This document shows positions 1 through 7,399 of a stretch of DNA of 12,712 bases, piece after piece (positions within the stretch are counted from its first letter, which is position 1; the number at the start of each line of letters is the position of its first letter). Origin of the DNA: Sphingobacteriia bacterium (GTDB lineage Bacteria; Bacteroidota; Bacteroidia; NS11-12g; UBA955). The notes under the pieces were generated by a model. It had not been told where the DNA came from. It made no database searches and was given only the letters and a program-made list of their open reading frames with translations. Where the stretch lies: NCBI GenBank assembly GCA_021151535.1, contig JAGKXC010000053.1, positions 1-12,712 on the forward strand, read 5' to 3'. Both the position numbers and the translations under genes were made by a program.

Positions 1-125
1 CCGGAAGTAACTTGAGCTGTAATTCCGCCAATACTAAACAATCCTCCAATAATCAATGAAGAATACATGCCCAATTTTTTCAAAAAGTTGGAAACAAAGT
101 GTTTATTTGATTTCATGGATTTCAT
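1..125 (-). CDS. N-terminus of a secreted protein, 3' truncated by window edge
   Basis: An open frame runs from ATG at 125 leftward off the window, giving 41 complete codons. The product starts MKSMKSNKHF and has a basic stretch (residues 2-18, five Lys by about residue 17), a hydrophobic core (about 20-36, with LIIGGLFSIGG) and a likely signal-peptidase site ITA|QVT after residue 37. Ala-Gln at the cleavage point is common in exported Bacteroidota proteins. Met4 (position 116) is an equally possible start and Met20 is a third. The gene lies 33 bp downstream of the guaA stop on the same strand with no terminator between them, so co-transcription is possible. The mature part lies outside the window, so function cannot be judged. 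The signal peptide is the only recognisable part. Confidence 0.7.
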   Translation of the reverse strand, partial: MKSMKSNKHFVSNFLKKLGMYSSLIIGGLFSIGGITAQVTS

Positions 126-158
126 GGTTACTGGCGATATATGAAGGTTGATTCTATC

Positions 159-1691
159 TTATTCCCACTCAATGGTTGCAGGGGGCTTACTACTGATATC
201 GTAAACTACACGGTTAATTCCTCTAACTCGATTGATGATAGCATTGCTGATTTGTGCGAGTATTTCATAAGGAATGTGCACCCAATCTGCGGTCATACCA
301 TCTGTACTTGAAACAGCACGCAAAGCTACTACTTGCTCATAGGTTCTTTCATCACCCATTACACCTACACTTTGTACAGGAAGCAAAATTGCACCAGCCT
401 GCCAAATTTTATTGTACCAACCGGATTCTTTTAAAATATCCATGTAAATGGCGTCTGCTTCTTGCAATAATTTTACCTTTTGCTCGGTAATATCGCCCAA
501 AATTCGAATGCCCAATCCAGGTCCTGGGAATGGATGGCGATGCAAAATTTCATGCGGTAATCCCATCGCATCACCTACTCTGCGAACTTCGTCTTTGAAC
601 AAGCTACGCAATGGCTCAATTACCTTCAAATGCATATCCTCAGGAAGACCACCTACGTTATGATGACTTTTGATGGTTGCAGATGGTCCTTTAACACTCA
701 CACTTTCAATTACATCGGGGTAAATAGTGCCTTGCGCCAACCATTTTGCATTGGAAATCTTTTTGCTTTCCTCTTGGAAAACTTCAACAAAAACACGGCC
801 AATGGCTTTGCGTTTTTGTTCAGGATCCGTTAGGCCTTCCAAGGCTGTATAAAACTGTTGAGATGCATCAACAGCAAACAAATTCAAATTCAAACTCTCA
901 TAAGCCTTTTGCACACTTTCAAATTCATTCTTTCTCAATAATCCGTTGTTGATGAAAATACAGTGCAATTGCTTGCCCAAAGCTTGGTGAAGCAACAATG
1001 CGGCAACGGAAGAATCAACACCACCAGACAACCCCAAAATCACTTGGTCATCTCCAACCGTTTGGCGAATCTGAGCAACTGTATCATTGATGAAGTGCCC
1101 CGGAGTCCAATCGCCCGAACATCCACAGATGTTGTATGTGAAATTCTTCAACAATTCCAAACCTTCGGTACTGTGATAAACCTCTGGGTGAAATTGAATG
1201 CCGAAAGTGGGGTACTCATTTTTGTATTCGAATGCAGCAACCGGAATGCTATCTGTTTTGGCGATGATCGTTGCACCTTCGGGTAACTCCATGATGGTAT
1301 CACCATGGCTCATCCATACCTGACTTTCTGCACTCAATCCATTCAACAAAGCATTGCTGGAATGGGTAACTTGCATCATGGCTCTGCCGTATTCGCGGTG
1401 TTCACTTTTGCTTACAATTCCGCCTTTTGCCTTCGCAAGATACTGTGCACCGTAGCAAACGCCCAAAAGAGGACCTTTCGACATCAAGAAATCCAAATCT
1501 ACTTGTGGAGCGTCTGTTTCATTCACAGAACAAGGACTACCGGATAAGATAATACCTTTGACATCGCTTCCAATTTCAGGAATATGGTTGAAAGGGTGGA
1601 TTTCGCAATACACAAACAATTCACGAAGCCTTCTGGCGATTAATTGGGTGTACTGAGAACCAAAATCTAGGATAAGGATTTTTTCGGTCAT
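159..1691 (-). CDS. guaA: GMP synthase (glutamine-hydrolysing)
   Basis: Converts XMP, ATP and glutamine to GMP, the last step of de novo guanine nucleotide synthesis, in the cytoplasm. The 510-aa length is usual for the one-chain enzyme. The N-terminal class I glutamine amidotransferase domain (about 1-190) shows the nucleophile elbow GVCYGAQ with Cys79 and the catalytic pair His168 and Glu170 in FHPE. The ATP-pyrophosphatase domain follows, with its PP-loop SGGVDSS at 222-228. The C-terminal dimerisation/XMP-binding domain contains HPFPGPGLGIRILGD and ends in the family-typical KPPATIEWE. All key residues are present, so it should be active. The ATG at 1691 is the only sensible start, since the family's ILDFGSQYTQLIARR begins at residue 7. 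An exact TAnnTTTG box ends 10 nt upstream, so the gene probably has its own promoter. cinA lies 163 bp upstream on the same strand. Confidence 0.98.
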   Translation of the reverse strand: MTEKILILDFGSQYTQLIARRLRELFVYCEIHPFNHIPEIGSDVKGIILSGSPCSVNETDAPQVDLDFLMSKGPLLGVCYGAQYLAKAKGGIVSKSEHREYGRAMMQVTHSSNALLNGLSAESQVWMSHGDTIMELPEGATIIAKTDSIPVAAFEYKNEYPTFGIQFHPEVYHSTEGLELLKNFTYNICGCSGDWTPGHFINDTVAQIRQTVGDDQVILGLSGGVDSSVAALLLHQALGKQLHCIFINNGLLRKNEFESVQKAYESLNLNLFAVDASQQFYTALEGLTDPEQKRKAIGRVFVEVFQEESKKISNAKWLAQGTIYPDVIESVSVKGPSATIKSHHNVGGLPEDMHLKVIEPLRSLFKDEVRRVGDAMGLPHEILHRHPFPGPGLGIRILGDITEQKVKLLQEADAIYMDILKESGWYNKIWQAGAILLPVQSVGVMGDERTYEQVVALRAVSSTDGMTADWVHIPYEILAQISNAIINRVRGINRVVYDISSKPPATIEWE

Positions 1692-1701
1692 GTTGAAGCC
1701 G

Positions 1702-1709
1702 CAAATTTA
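1702..1709 (-). promoter_or_regulatory. Candidate -7 promoter element for guaA
   Basis: Read on the minus strand this is TAAATTTG, an exact match to the Bacteroidota -7 consensus TAnnTTTG. Only 10 nt (CGGCTTCAAC) separate it from the guaA ATG. No good -33 TTG/TTTG lies 19-21 bp further upstream, so the call rests on the -7 box and its position. No Shine-Dalgarno sequence is present. Confidence 0.5.
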
Positions 1710-1781
1710 CGGGAAATTATGCTCTTTTTGCCGAAAAATATGGCAAACTACCGATTATTGGCGATGGGTTTTAGAAATAAT

Positions 1782-1827
1782 GTTCTTAGGAAGATTAAGA
1801 ACCGCGAAGTGGTTGCGATTACTTAAT
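1782..1827 (-). other. Two overlapping, mutually exclusive inverted repeats between cinA and guaA
   Basis: GTTCTTA (1782-1788) and TAAGAAC (1796-1802) form a perfect 7-bp stem with a 7-nt loop. The right arm also belongs to a second structure: ATTAAG (1794-1799) pairs with CTTAAT (1822-1827), and AACCGC (1800-1805) pairs with GTGGTT (1809-1814) around a GAA loop. The inner stem has a G-T wobble in the plus-strand reading and an A-C mismatch in the minus-strand reading, and 1815-1821 bulges out on one side. The segment lies 28 nt after the cinA stop on the transcribed strand. It may be the end of the cinA transcript or a structured spacer. No long U-run follows either stem, so it is not a textbook intrinsic terminator. 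Confidence 0.4.
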
Positions 1828-1854
1828 GTTTTAACCCTAGTTGCCGAGTAAATT

Positions 1855-3096
1855 CTATTCGGCAGGGATGTTCAAATGCTTTTTCAAAATCCAGCAAACA
1901 GCGTTACAAGTTCGTTGAATGATCTGTTCTCGGTTGCCAAATAAGCGTAATTTAGTTACCGTCAATTCACCATTGAAATCCACTCCAACATAAACCAAAC
2001 CTACTGGTTTTTCATCTGTTCCTCCTGTGGGTCCAGCGATTCCCGTTGTGGAAATTCCCAATTGAACCTTCATTTTTGATCGAATTCCACTTGCCATCAT
2101 GCCCGCACAAGGTTCGCTCACTGCGCCAAATTCTTCAATCACCGATGTTGGAACACCCAATTCTTGCTCTTTGATTTCATTAGCGTAAGCAATTAAAGAG
2201 CCTGGAAAAACCGCGGATATACCAGAAATTTGCATCAAACGATTTGCTACATAGCCGCCAGTACAACTTTCGGCAGTAGAGAAGGAGATGTTGTTTTTCA
2301 AAAGATATTGTGCAATGAATTGAGTAGGTTCTTGGTCTCCAATACAAAAAATATCATCGCCCAACTCCGATATTAGTTTTTGGAAATAATGATTAAACTC
2401 CGATTCAGTTACATCGCCATTTTTAGCAGTTAATCGAAGTTTAACCATATTGAAACTGGGCAAATAGGCTAACCCCAAATTCTCCGGTAAGTGCAGCTCA
2501 AATGATTCCAGCCTATTAGACAGTAGACTTTCAGGAATCTGCAATGTTATGAGTGTTTTATGAAGTCTTTTTTGTAGTTTGAATCGCTCAATTAACCTAG
2601 GAATTACCTGGTTTTCAATCAAATGATACACTTCATTCGGAACACCAGGAAGTGAAACAACAATGCCTTTTTCATTTTCTAACCACATTCCCGGAGCTGT
2701 ACCTACTTCATTCATTAAAGTGGTGGCAGTTTCTGGCAAATCGGCTTGCATGAGATTCAACGATAATAATTTTCTGCCTCTTTCTGCAAACATTCGCTCC
2801 AAATGTGCAACCACCGCAGGATCCTGTTTTAATTCACAGTTGAAATAGGTACACAATGTTTTTTTTGTTATGTCATCTTTGGTTGGACCCAATCCCCCAG
2901 TAACAATGAGAATTTGCGATTGTTGCTGCGCTGCCAACAATGCTTCTAAAATTTCAGTTTCTTGATCTGAAACTGCTGTTTTTTTAGCAATAGAAATACC
3001 TAATTCCATAAACTTTTGGCCAATCCAAGCACTGTTGGTATCGATGGTTTGACCCATCAATAATTCATCGCCAATGGTAATAATTTCTGCTCGCAT
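1855..3096 (-). CDS. cinA: CinA-family protein: COG1058/MoaB-like domain plus nicotinamide-nucleotide amidase (PncC)
   Basis: A 413-aa two-domain CinA of usual length. Residues 1 to about 170 are the MoaB/MogA-like domain, starting AEIITIGDELLMGQTIDTNS and containing VTGGLGPTKDD (65-75) and LPGVPNE (149-155). In some relatives this domain is an ADP-ribose/CoA pyrophosphatase. Residues about 255-413 are the PncC domain, which deamidates nicotinamide mononucleotide to nicotinate mononucleotide so that pyridine nucleotides can be recycled. It shows the nucleophile motif AESCTGG with Ser277, the Tyr/Lys region IAYANEIK (Lys309), and TGIAGPTGGTDEKPVG. The catalytic residues are intact. The historical competence/damage-inducible label says little about its role here. 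It is divergent from rnhA and lies upstream of guaA; any metabolic link between NAD recycling and GMP synthesis is inference only. A TACCTTTG box lies 26 nt before the start. Confidence 0.95.
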   Translation of the reverse strand: MRAEIITIGDELLMGQTIDTNSAWIGQKFMELGISIAKKTAVSDQETEILEALLAAQQQSQILIVTGGLGPTKDDITKKTLCTYFNCELKQDPAVVAHLERMFAERGRKLLSLNLMQADLPETATTLMNEVGTAPGMWLENEKGIVVSLPGVPNEVYHLIENQVIPRLIERFKLQKRLHKTLITLQIPESLLSNRLESFELHLPENLGLAYLPSFNMVKLRLTAKNGDVTESEFNHYFQKLISELGDDIFCIGDQEPTQFIAQYLLKNNISFSTAESCTGGYVANRLMQISGISAVFPGSLIAYANEIKEQELGVPTSVIEEFGAVSEPCAGMMASGIRSKMKVQLGISTTGIAGPTGGTDEKPVGLVYVGVDFNGELTVTKLRLFGNREQIIQRTCNAVCWILKKHLNIPAE

Positions 3097-3122
3097 AGGA
3101 TTTAATAGGTGGAATGATTGTG

Positions 3123-3130
3123 CAAAGGTA
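3123..3130 (-). promoter_or_regulatory. Candidate -7 promoter element for cinA
   Basis: The minus-strand reading is TACCTTTG, an exact TAnnTTTG match, with a 26-nt leader to the cinA ATG. There is no clear TTG 19-21 bp upstream of it. It lies back-to-back with the plus-strand box at 3156-3163. Confidence 0.4.
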
Positions 3131-3155
3131 CTTATCTGTACTGAATTGCTTCTAT

Positions 3156-3163
3156 TAACTTTG
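3156..3163 (+). promoter_or_regulatory. Candidate -7 promoter element for rnhA
   Basis: TAACTTTG matches TAnnTTTG exactly and would give a leader of about 70 nt before the rnhA ATG. The -33 region is poor. An alternative lies closer: the imperfect TAATTTCTTTG at 3213-3223 ends 14 nt before the ATG, and a T-run ending in TTTG (3199-3202) precedes it, but the spacing does not fit the consensus. The leader between the two contains overlapping inverted repeats: GCATTT 3191-3196 with AAATGC 3203-3208, and TATGCA 3188-3193 with TGCATA 3222-3227. Confidence 0.3.
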
Positions 3164-3237
3164 TGGGCTTAACAAAGGAATTTCAAGTATGCATTTTTTT
3201 TGAAATGCCTAGTAATTTCTTTGCATAAAACAGAACC

Positions 3238-3720
3238 ATGCAGAATAACCACATTGTAATATTTACAGATGGCGCGGCCTTAGGGAATCCTGGACCTGGG
3301 GGGTATGGTGCCGTTTTAATGTATGGGCAACACAGAAAAGAGTTATCAGATGGTTATCGCCTTACAACCAACAATCGCATGGAATTGTTGGCGGTAATTA
3401 TGGCCTTGAAAAATATCAAAGTACCTGGTATTGAAATTCATGTGTATACCGATAGCAAATATGTTTGCGATGCCGTGGAGAAACGATGGATTTATGGTTG
3501 GAGGGCCAAAGGTTGGGCGAAAGTGAAAAATGTAGATTTATGGCAAATGTTTTTTCCACTGTTTGAGCAGTTGAAGCCAAAGTTTCATTGGGTGAAAGGA
3601 CATGCGGGCATAGTTGAAAATGAAAGGTGTGATTTTCTTGCTACGTCAGCGGCACAAGCCAAACCGGTTAAAATTGATACGGGTTACGAGAACTTAAGAG
3701 ATAACGGACCCTTGCTGTAA
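3238..3720 (+). CDS. rnhA: Ribonuclease HI
   Basis: Cytoplasmic endonuclease that cuts the RNA strand of RNA/DNA hybrids, removing Okazaki primers and R-loops. At 160 aa it is the usual size for bacterial RNase HI. The active-site carboxylates are visible: Asp11 in IFTDGAALGNPGPGGYG, Glu49 in TNNRMELLA, Asp72 in YTDSKYV and Asp132 in NERCDFLA. His122 in WVKGHAG is the expected mobile catalytic histidine. The basic handle region (KRWIYGWRAKGWAK, about 82-95) is also present, so this is the type 1 handle-bearing form. The ATG at 3238 gives the normal short N-terminus before the first beta strand. The last nine codons overlap the 3' end of recN on the other strand by 27 bp. No Shine-Dalgarno sequence precedes the start. 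Confidence 0.97.
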   Translation: MQNNHIVIFTDGAALGNPGPGGYGAVLMYGQHRKELSDGYRLTTNNRMELLAVIMALKNIKVPGIEIHVYTDSKYVCDAVEKRWIYGWRAKGWAKVKNVDLWQMFFPLFEQLKPKFHWVKGHAGIVENERCDFLATSAAQAKPVKIDTGYENLRDNGPLL

Positions 3721-5361
3721 TAACGCTTTTGCATTGGCAATGGCTGCCTCAGAAGGATTTTTGCCGCTTAACATCGTTGCCAATTCCACTACACGATCTG
3801 TATCACTTAATTTTCGCACTTTTGTTTCAGTTGTTTCTCCAACATTGGATTTATATACGAACAACTGTTGATGCCCGGATGCCGCCACTTGAGGTAAGTG
3901 AGTAATGGCGATGATTTGTTGTTTTTCGCCCTGCTTCTTCATCATTTTTCCCAATTTAGAAGCCACTTCACCACTTACTCCAGTATCCGCTTCATCATAA
4001 ATGAGCGTAGGTAAGGAAAGTTTTTCTGCAATAATGTTACGAATACAGAAATTCAATCGCGATAATTCACCTCCCGATGCTGCTTTATTCAGTGATAATA
4101 ACGGCATGCCTTTGTTGGCAGAAAACAAATATTGAATTTCATCCAAGCCAAATTTATGCGGTTCAATGGGTTGAATATTAATTTGTAGGGTGGCAAATGG
4201 AATTTCTAATCCTTGTAAATCTTTTTGAATCAAATCTATAAAAGATGGAATAGAAGCCTTGCGTTTTTCACTGATTTTGGATCCTAAATCCAAAACTTCT
4301 TTCCAAATAAGGGTGATTTCGGTTTCTAATTCCGCAATTTCAGCCTCTAAATCGCTGCTCTGTTGGAAGGTACCGCTCAATTGTTCTTGTATGGCGATAA
4401 GTTCTGCACCCGTATTTACATGGTGCTTTCTCAATAGCACTTGAAGTTGATTATAACGTTGCTCCAATTGTGCCAATTGTTCTGGGTCTGTATGTGTTTT
4501 TTGACTTTGAGCATCGAATTCACGCCCCAAATCTTTGGTTTCTAAAGCCAATGAATCAATTCTATCAATGAATCCCTGAAGCTCTGAAGAAATACTACCA
4601 AAATGTTTGATTTCCTGTTTAATATTATTCAATTGATTGATAACCGATAGCTCGGAATCTGAAAGCAAATAAGCTGCCTTAGCAAATGAACTAGCAATGT
4701 CTGCGGCATTGGATAAAACTTTTATTTGCTGCTCAATATCAATTTCTTCTCCTGCAACAGGTTGGAAGTTTTGCAATTCCTCTAATAGAAATTGTTGGAA
4801 ATCTGATTCTTTTTGATTTTGCTCAATTTGTTTTCTTTTTTGAAAAAACTGAGATTCAAGCTTTTTTACTGTTTGAAATTTTAATTGATAAATTTTTAGC
4901 TCGGGCAATACGCCAGCAAAAGCATCCAATGCTTTTACTTGTTCTATGTTTTCAAGAATTTGTAAGGTGCTGTGTTGACTATGTATTTCAAACAATTGTT
5001 CGCCTAAAAGCTTCAATTCTCCTACAGGAACGGGGGAATCATTAACAAATGCTCTGGATTTTCCGTTGGGAAGCCATTCACGCCTAACAACTGTGTTTAT
5101 TTCGAAATCCCAATTGTTTTCTTCAAATAGAGATTCCAAGGATAATCCACTTAATGTGAAATGACCTTCAATAATGCATTTTTCATCTTTATTGGGAATG
5201 GCAGATAAATCAGCTCTTTCACCTAATAATAAACCCAATGCGCCCAATAATATACTTTTACCCGCACCTGTTTCACCGGTTATGGAAGTGAAACCGGATT
5301 GAAAATCCAAATCCAATTCTTTGATTAAGGCATAATTTTTTACGGATAAGTGTTGAATCAT
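3694..5361 (-). CDS. recN: DNA repair protein RecN
   Basis: SMC-like ATPase that acts early in recombinational repair of double-strand breaks, bridging DNA and supporting RecA. The 555-aa length is typical. The N-terminal half-ATPase contains Walker A GETGAGKS at 29-36 and the RecN-typical FEIHSQHSTLQIL (124-136, Q-loop region). The middle, about 155-365, is rich in Gln, Glu, Lys and Leu, as expected of the coiled-coil arms. The C-terminal half carries the ABC signature ASGGELSRL (428-436), Walker B TLIYDEAD (452-459) and the switch histidine in ITHLPQVAA. It starts 13 bp after the pfkA stop with no promoter-like box between, so the two probably form an operon. Its 3' end runs into rnhA from the opposite strand, so the two transcripts are antisense over at least 27 bp. 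Confidence 0.97.
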   Translation of the reverse strand: MIQHLSVKNYALIKELDLDFQSGFTSITGETGAGKSILLGALGLLLGERADLSAIPNKDEKCIIEGHFTLSGLSLESLFEENNWDFEINTVVRREWLPNGKSRAFVNDSPVPVGELKLLGEQLFEIHSQHSTLQILENIEQVKALDAFAGVLPELKIYQLKFQTVKKLESQFFQKRKQIEQNQKESDFQQFLLEELQNFQPVAGEEIDIEQQIKVLSNAADIASSFAKAAYLLSDSELSVINQLNNIKQEIKHFGSISSELQGFIDRIDSLALETKDLGREFDAQSQKTHTDPEQLAQLEQRYNQLQVLLRKHHVNTGAELIAIQEQLSGTFQQSSDLEAEIAELETEITLIWKEVLDLGSKISEKRKASIPSFIDLIQKDLQGLEIPFATLQINIQPIEPHKFGLDEIQYLFSANKGMPLLSLNKAASGGELSRLNFCIRNIIAEKLSLPTLIYDEADTGVSGEVASKLGKMMKKQGEKQQIIAITHLPQVAASGHQQLFVYKSNVGETTETKVRKLSDTDRVVELATMLSGKNPSEAAIANAKALLQQGSVIS

Positions 5362-5374
5362 TTTAGGGCGATTA

Positions 5375-6343
5375 TTAACGTGTGATGATGTGGTTTAATG
5401 TCCACAAATTGTCTTCAATGTCTTTCTTGTGTTCAATGGCATCTTTAAATGGTGTAAACTGTATTTCCCTGTTTACTACCCCCACAGCTTCGTTTCTATG
5501 TCCTTCAAGTAAGGCCTTTACTGCGTGGGCGCCAATTCTCGATGCTAGAATTCTATCATTTGATGATGGTTTTCCACCGCGTTGAATATGACCTAAAATA
5601 GTAACTCTACAGTCAGTATCTGGGTATATTTCTTGAAAACGCTTAGCAATATCGTAGGCATGACCTTCTGTTTCACCTTCGGCAACTACAAAAATGGAGA
5701 ATTCTTTTTTTCTGTTCTTCGATTGGTAAAAATTTACGATTTCTTCGAATTCATTTTCTCTTTCAGGGATGAAAATTCCTTCTGCACCACCTGCAAGACC
5801 TGCATGCAGGGCGATATGTCCCGAATGACGGCCCATTACTTCTATAAAGAAAACTCTGTTGTGGGATTCTGCGGTATCTCTAATTTTATCAATGGCATCA
5901 ACCGCAGTGTTGATAGCTGTATCATAGCCAATTGTGTAATCAGTACCCCATAAATCGTTATCAATGGTACCAGGACAACCCATAGAAGGGATTCCATATT
6001 CTTTTTCAAAAATCATAGCCCCAGTGTAAGTACCGTTACCACCAATGCAAACCAGACCTTCAATGCCTTGTTTTTGCAAATTTTCAAATGCCATTTTTCG
6101 CCCTTCTGGCGTCATGAAATCTTTGCTTCTTGCGGTTTTCAATACCGTACCACCATATTGAATAATATTTGCAACACTGCTTGCAGAAAGTTGCTTGATA
6201 TCGTTTTCAATTAAACCTTGGTATCCCCGAGAAATACCAAACACCTCTACATCAAAATGCACACAGGCACGAACAACGGCTCGAATACAAGCATTCATGC
6301 CTGGAGCGTCGCCACCGGAAGTTAAAACAGCTATACGTTTCAC
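5375..6343 (-). CDS. pfkA: ATP-dependent 6-phosphofructokinase, with Asn at the usual Mg-binding Asp
   Basis: Phosphorylates fructose 6-phosphate to fructose 1,6-bisphosphate, the committed step of glycolysis. The 322-aa length matches short bacterial PFKs. Visible motifs: LTSGGDAPGMNA (8-19), Arg72 in TARSKDF, the catalytic Asp128 in PGTIDND, MGRHSG (170-175) and GHIQRGG (251-257). Gly125 in PGTIDND favours ATP as donor, since PPi-dependent enzymes usually have Lys there. Arg21, Arg25 and Glu188 align with effector-site residues of E. coli PfkA, so allosteric control is plausible. The oddity is IGGNGTYTGA: Asn103 stands where E. coli has the Mg-ATP ligand Asp of IGGDGSY. The start is GTG at 6343, because an in-frame TAA lies two codons upstream and Met16 would cut the nucleotide-binding loop. 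The gene is the first of a pair with recN and lies just downstream of the lipoprotein terminator. Confidence 0.95.
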   Translation of the reverse strand: MKRIAVLTSGGDAPGMNACIRAVVRACVHFDVEVFGISRGYQGLIENDIKQLSASSVANIIQYGGTVLKTARSKDFMTPEGRKMAFENLQKQGIEGLVCIGGNGTYTGAMIFEKEYGIPSMGCPGTIDNDLWGTDYTIGYDTAINTAVDAIDKIRDTAESHNRVFFIEVMGRHSGHIALHAGLAGGAEGIFIPERENEFEEIVNFYQSKNRKKEFSIFVVAEGETEGHAYDIAKRFQEIYPDTDCRVTILGHIQRGGKPSSNDRILASRIGAHAVKALLEGHRNEAVGVVNREIQFTPFKDAIEHKKDIEDNLWTLNHIITR

Positions 6344-6384
6344 GATTTACAAAAGAAACTAATTTTATGTTGCGAAATTCAATA

Positions 6385-6410
6385 AAAAACCCCGCGTATG
6401 CGGGGTTTTT
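6385..6410 (-). terminator. Intrinsic terminator after the lipoprotein gene
   Basis: The inverted repeat is CCCCGC (6390-6395), loop GTAT, GCGGGG (6400-6405). It is extended by A5 on the left and T5 on the right to an 11-bp perfect stem. Read on the minus strand, the GC stem is followed by a run of six T (6389-6384), the classic Rho-independent form. It lies 54 nt after the lipoprotein stop and 41 nt before the pfkA start, so it isolates the two. The flanking A/T runs would let it work in both directions. An extra outer pair, ATGTTGC (6367-6373) with GCAACAT (6411-6417), flanks it with a one-sided gap. Confidence 0.9.
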
Positions 6411-6464
6411 GCAACATTTTATTAAGATTTTTTTCTTATGAGTGTGTTACTTACTCAAATTGAA

Positions 6465-7319
6465 TTAATTATCGATCTTTTTATAAGAAAACTCAATATA
6501 ATCATTGTGGTTACCAGCTGCTGGATTATCCACCAAATCAGTAATTTTAATGATATACAAGTTGAATGGTAAGTCTTGACCAGTTTTAACCAAGTAAACA
6601 TCATTGATTGCCAAATTTGTAACTTTGGTTACGGCACTAGCTGAATTGTTTTTCCAAAGGTTGTAAAGAGAAGTAGTTGTGGTTGCGATTGTGAAATCGT
6701 TGGAAGTTAATTTAACGAATTTTGTTCCGTTACCAGAACCCCAAGACTTCGAGAATTGTGCATCGCCAGTAACTGTCATGTCTAACAAATCTTTCTTCTT
6801 TGGATCGATGTTCGTTGGCATAATTTCAGTGCTGGTTTCTAAATCGTAAGCATTTCCATAAGCGCCATTCAAGGTGTTCCAAACTTTTTGTAACTGTGTG
6901 CCAATTAAAGGAACGGTAGCAGGAATAACAGAAATGGTTAAAGAAGTAGCTTTGGTTTTGCCGTTGGCATCGGTTGCAGTGAAAGTAACAACGATTTTAT
7001 CGTCTACAGATCCCGCGATTCTCTTTGATAAAACGTAAGAAACTGTTTTGCCAGAAACCGAAGTGTCTTGCAATGTAGTAGCCGAAGCACCGTTTGTACT
7101 TGAAGTTACAGTGATTTTGCTCAAAGACTCAGAACCTGCTGTTGCAGTGATAGAGAATTTTAACATACTGTCGCTCATGATTTGCATGTCTGCATTCACT
7201 AAGCCAGCACCTGCGTTTAAACTAATGCTAGGCTCAGGATTCGCACCGTCGCCACCGCATGAACCTAAAAATGCCAATACAGGCAGAGAAAGGGCCAAAA
7301 CAAATTTTTTCATGTTCAT
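6465..7319 (-). CDS. Surface or periplasmic lipoprotein with Ig-like N-terminal domain, function unknown
   Basis: A 284-aa exported lipoprotein. Residues 1-20 form a signal peptide with lipobox LGSC and Cys21 as the lipidated residue. The following GGDGANPEP is Gly/Asp-rich, resembling the lipoprotein export signal that sends Bacteroidota lipoproteins to the outer leaflet of the outer membrane. Residues about 30-134 look like a single Ig/PKD-like beta-sandwich, with alternating strands such as LKFSITATAG, KIVVTFTATD and TSLTISVIP. Residues about 140-284 are a second, mixed domain rich in Thr, Asn and Lys, with LQKVWNTLNGAYGNAYDL, LYNLWKN and the final strand YIEFSYKKI. I see no catalytic motif; binding or a structural role is a guess. 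Start choice: MNMKK at 7319 or Met3 at 7313 are equally good. The gene is monocistronic, with its own terminator downstream and a candidate promoter upstream, divergent from lon. Confidence 0.85.
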   Translation of the reverse strand: MNMKKFVLALSLPVLAFLGSCGGDGANPEPSISLNAGAGLVNADMQIMSDSMLKFSITATAGSESLSKITVTSSTNGASATTLQDTSVSGKTVSYVLSKRIAGSVDDKIVVTFTATDANGKTKATSLTISVIPATVPLIGTQLQKVWNTLNGAYGNAYDLETSTEIMPTNIDPKKKDLLDMTVTGDAQFSKSWGSGNGTKFVKLTSNDFTIATTTTSLYNLWKNNSASAVTKVTNLAINDVYLVKTGQDLPFNLYIIKITDLVDNPAAGNHNDYIEFSYKKIDN

Positions 7320-7345
7320 TGTGTATTATTTAAATGGATTGAAGG

Positions 7346-7376
7346 CAAAAATCGTAAATCCGCGCATCATTACAAA
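7346..7376 (-). promoter_or_regulatory. Candidate promoter of the lipoprotein gene
   Basis: On the minus strand, TTTG (7376-7373) is followed by a 19-bp spacer and GATTTTTG (7353-7346). This fits the Bacteroidota pattern TTTG-N19-TAnnTTTG with one mismatch in the -7 box. The leader to the ATG is 26 nt. An alternative one step upstream is TTTG (7405-7402), N21, TTTATTTG (7380-7373). Confidence 0.4.
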
Positions 7377-7399
7377 TAAAAATTTAAATTACTTATGCA

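Noticed and set aside
963..1286. 107-aa plus-strand frame inside guaA
   Set aside because: It is antisense to the PP-loop and amidotransferase coding sequence of guaA, whose reading frame is beyond doubt. It has no recognisable domain.
1692..1854. Guanine/purine riboswitch upstream of guaA
   Set aside because: The gap has short competing hairpins, but I cannot find the three-way junction with its conserved loop sequences, and the candidate guaA promoter lies downstream of the structured part.
6344..6384. Promoter for pfkA (TTG, 22 bp, TTCTTTTG on the minus strand)
   Set aside because: The -7 box has a mismatch, the spacing is long and the TTG lies at the base of the terminator. It is suggestive only, so it is not listed as a feature, though pfkA must have a start in this segment.
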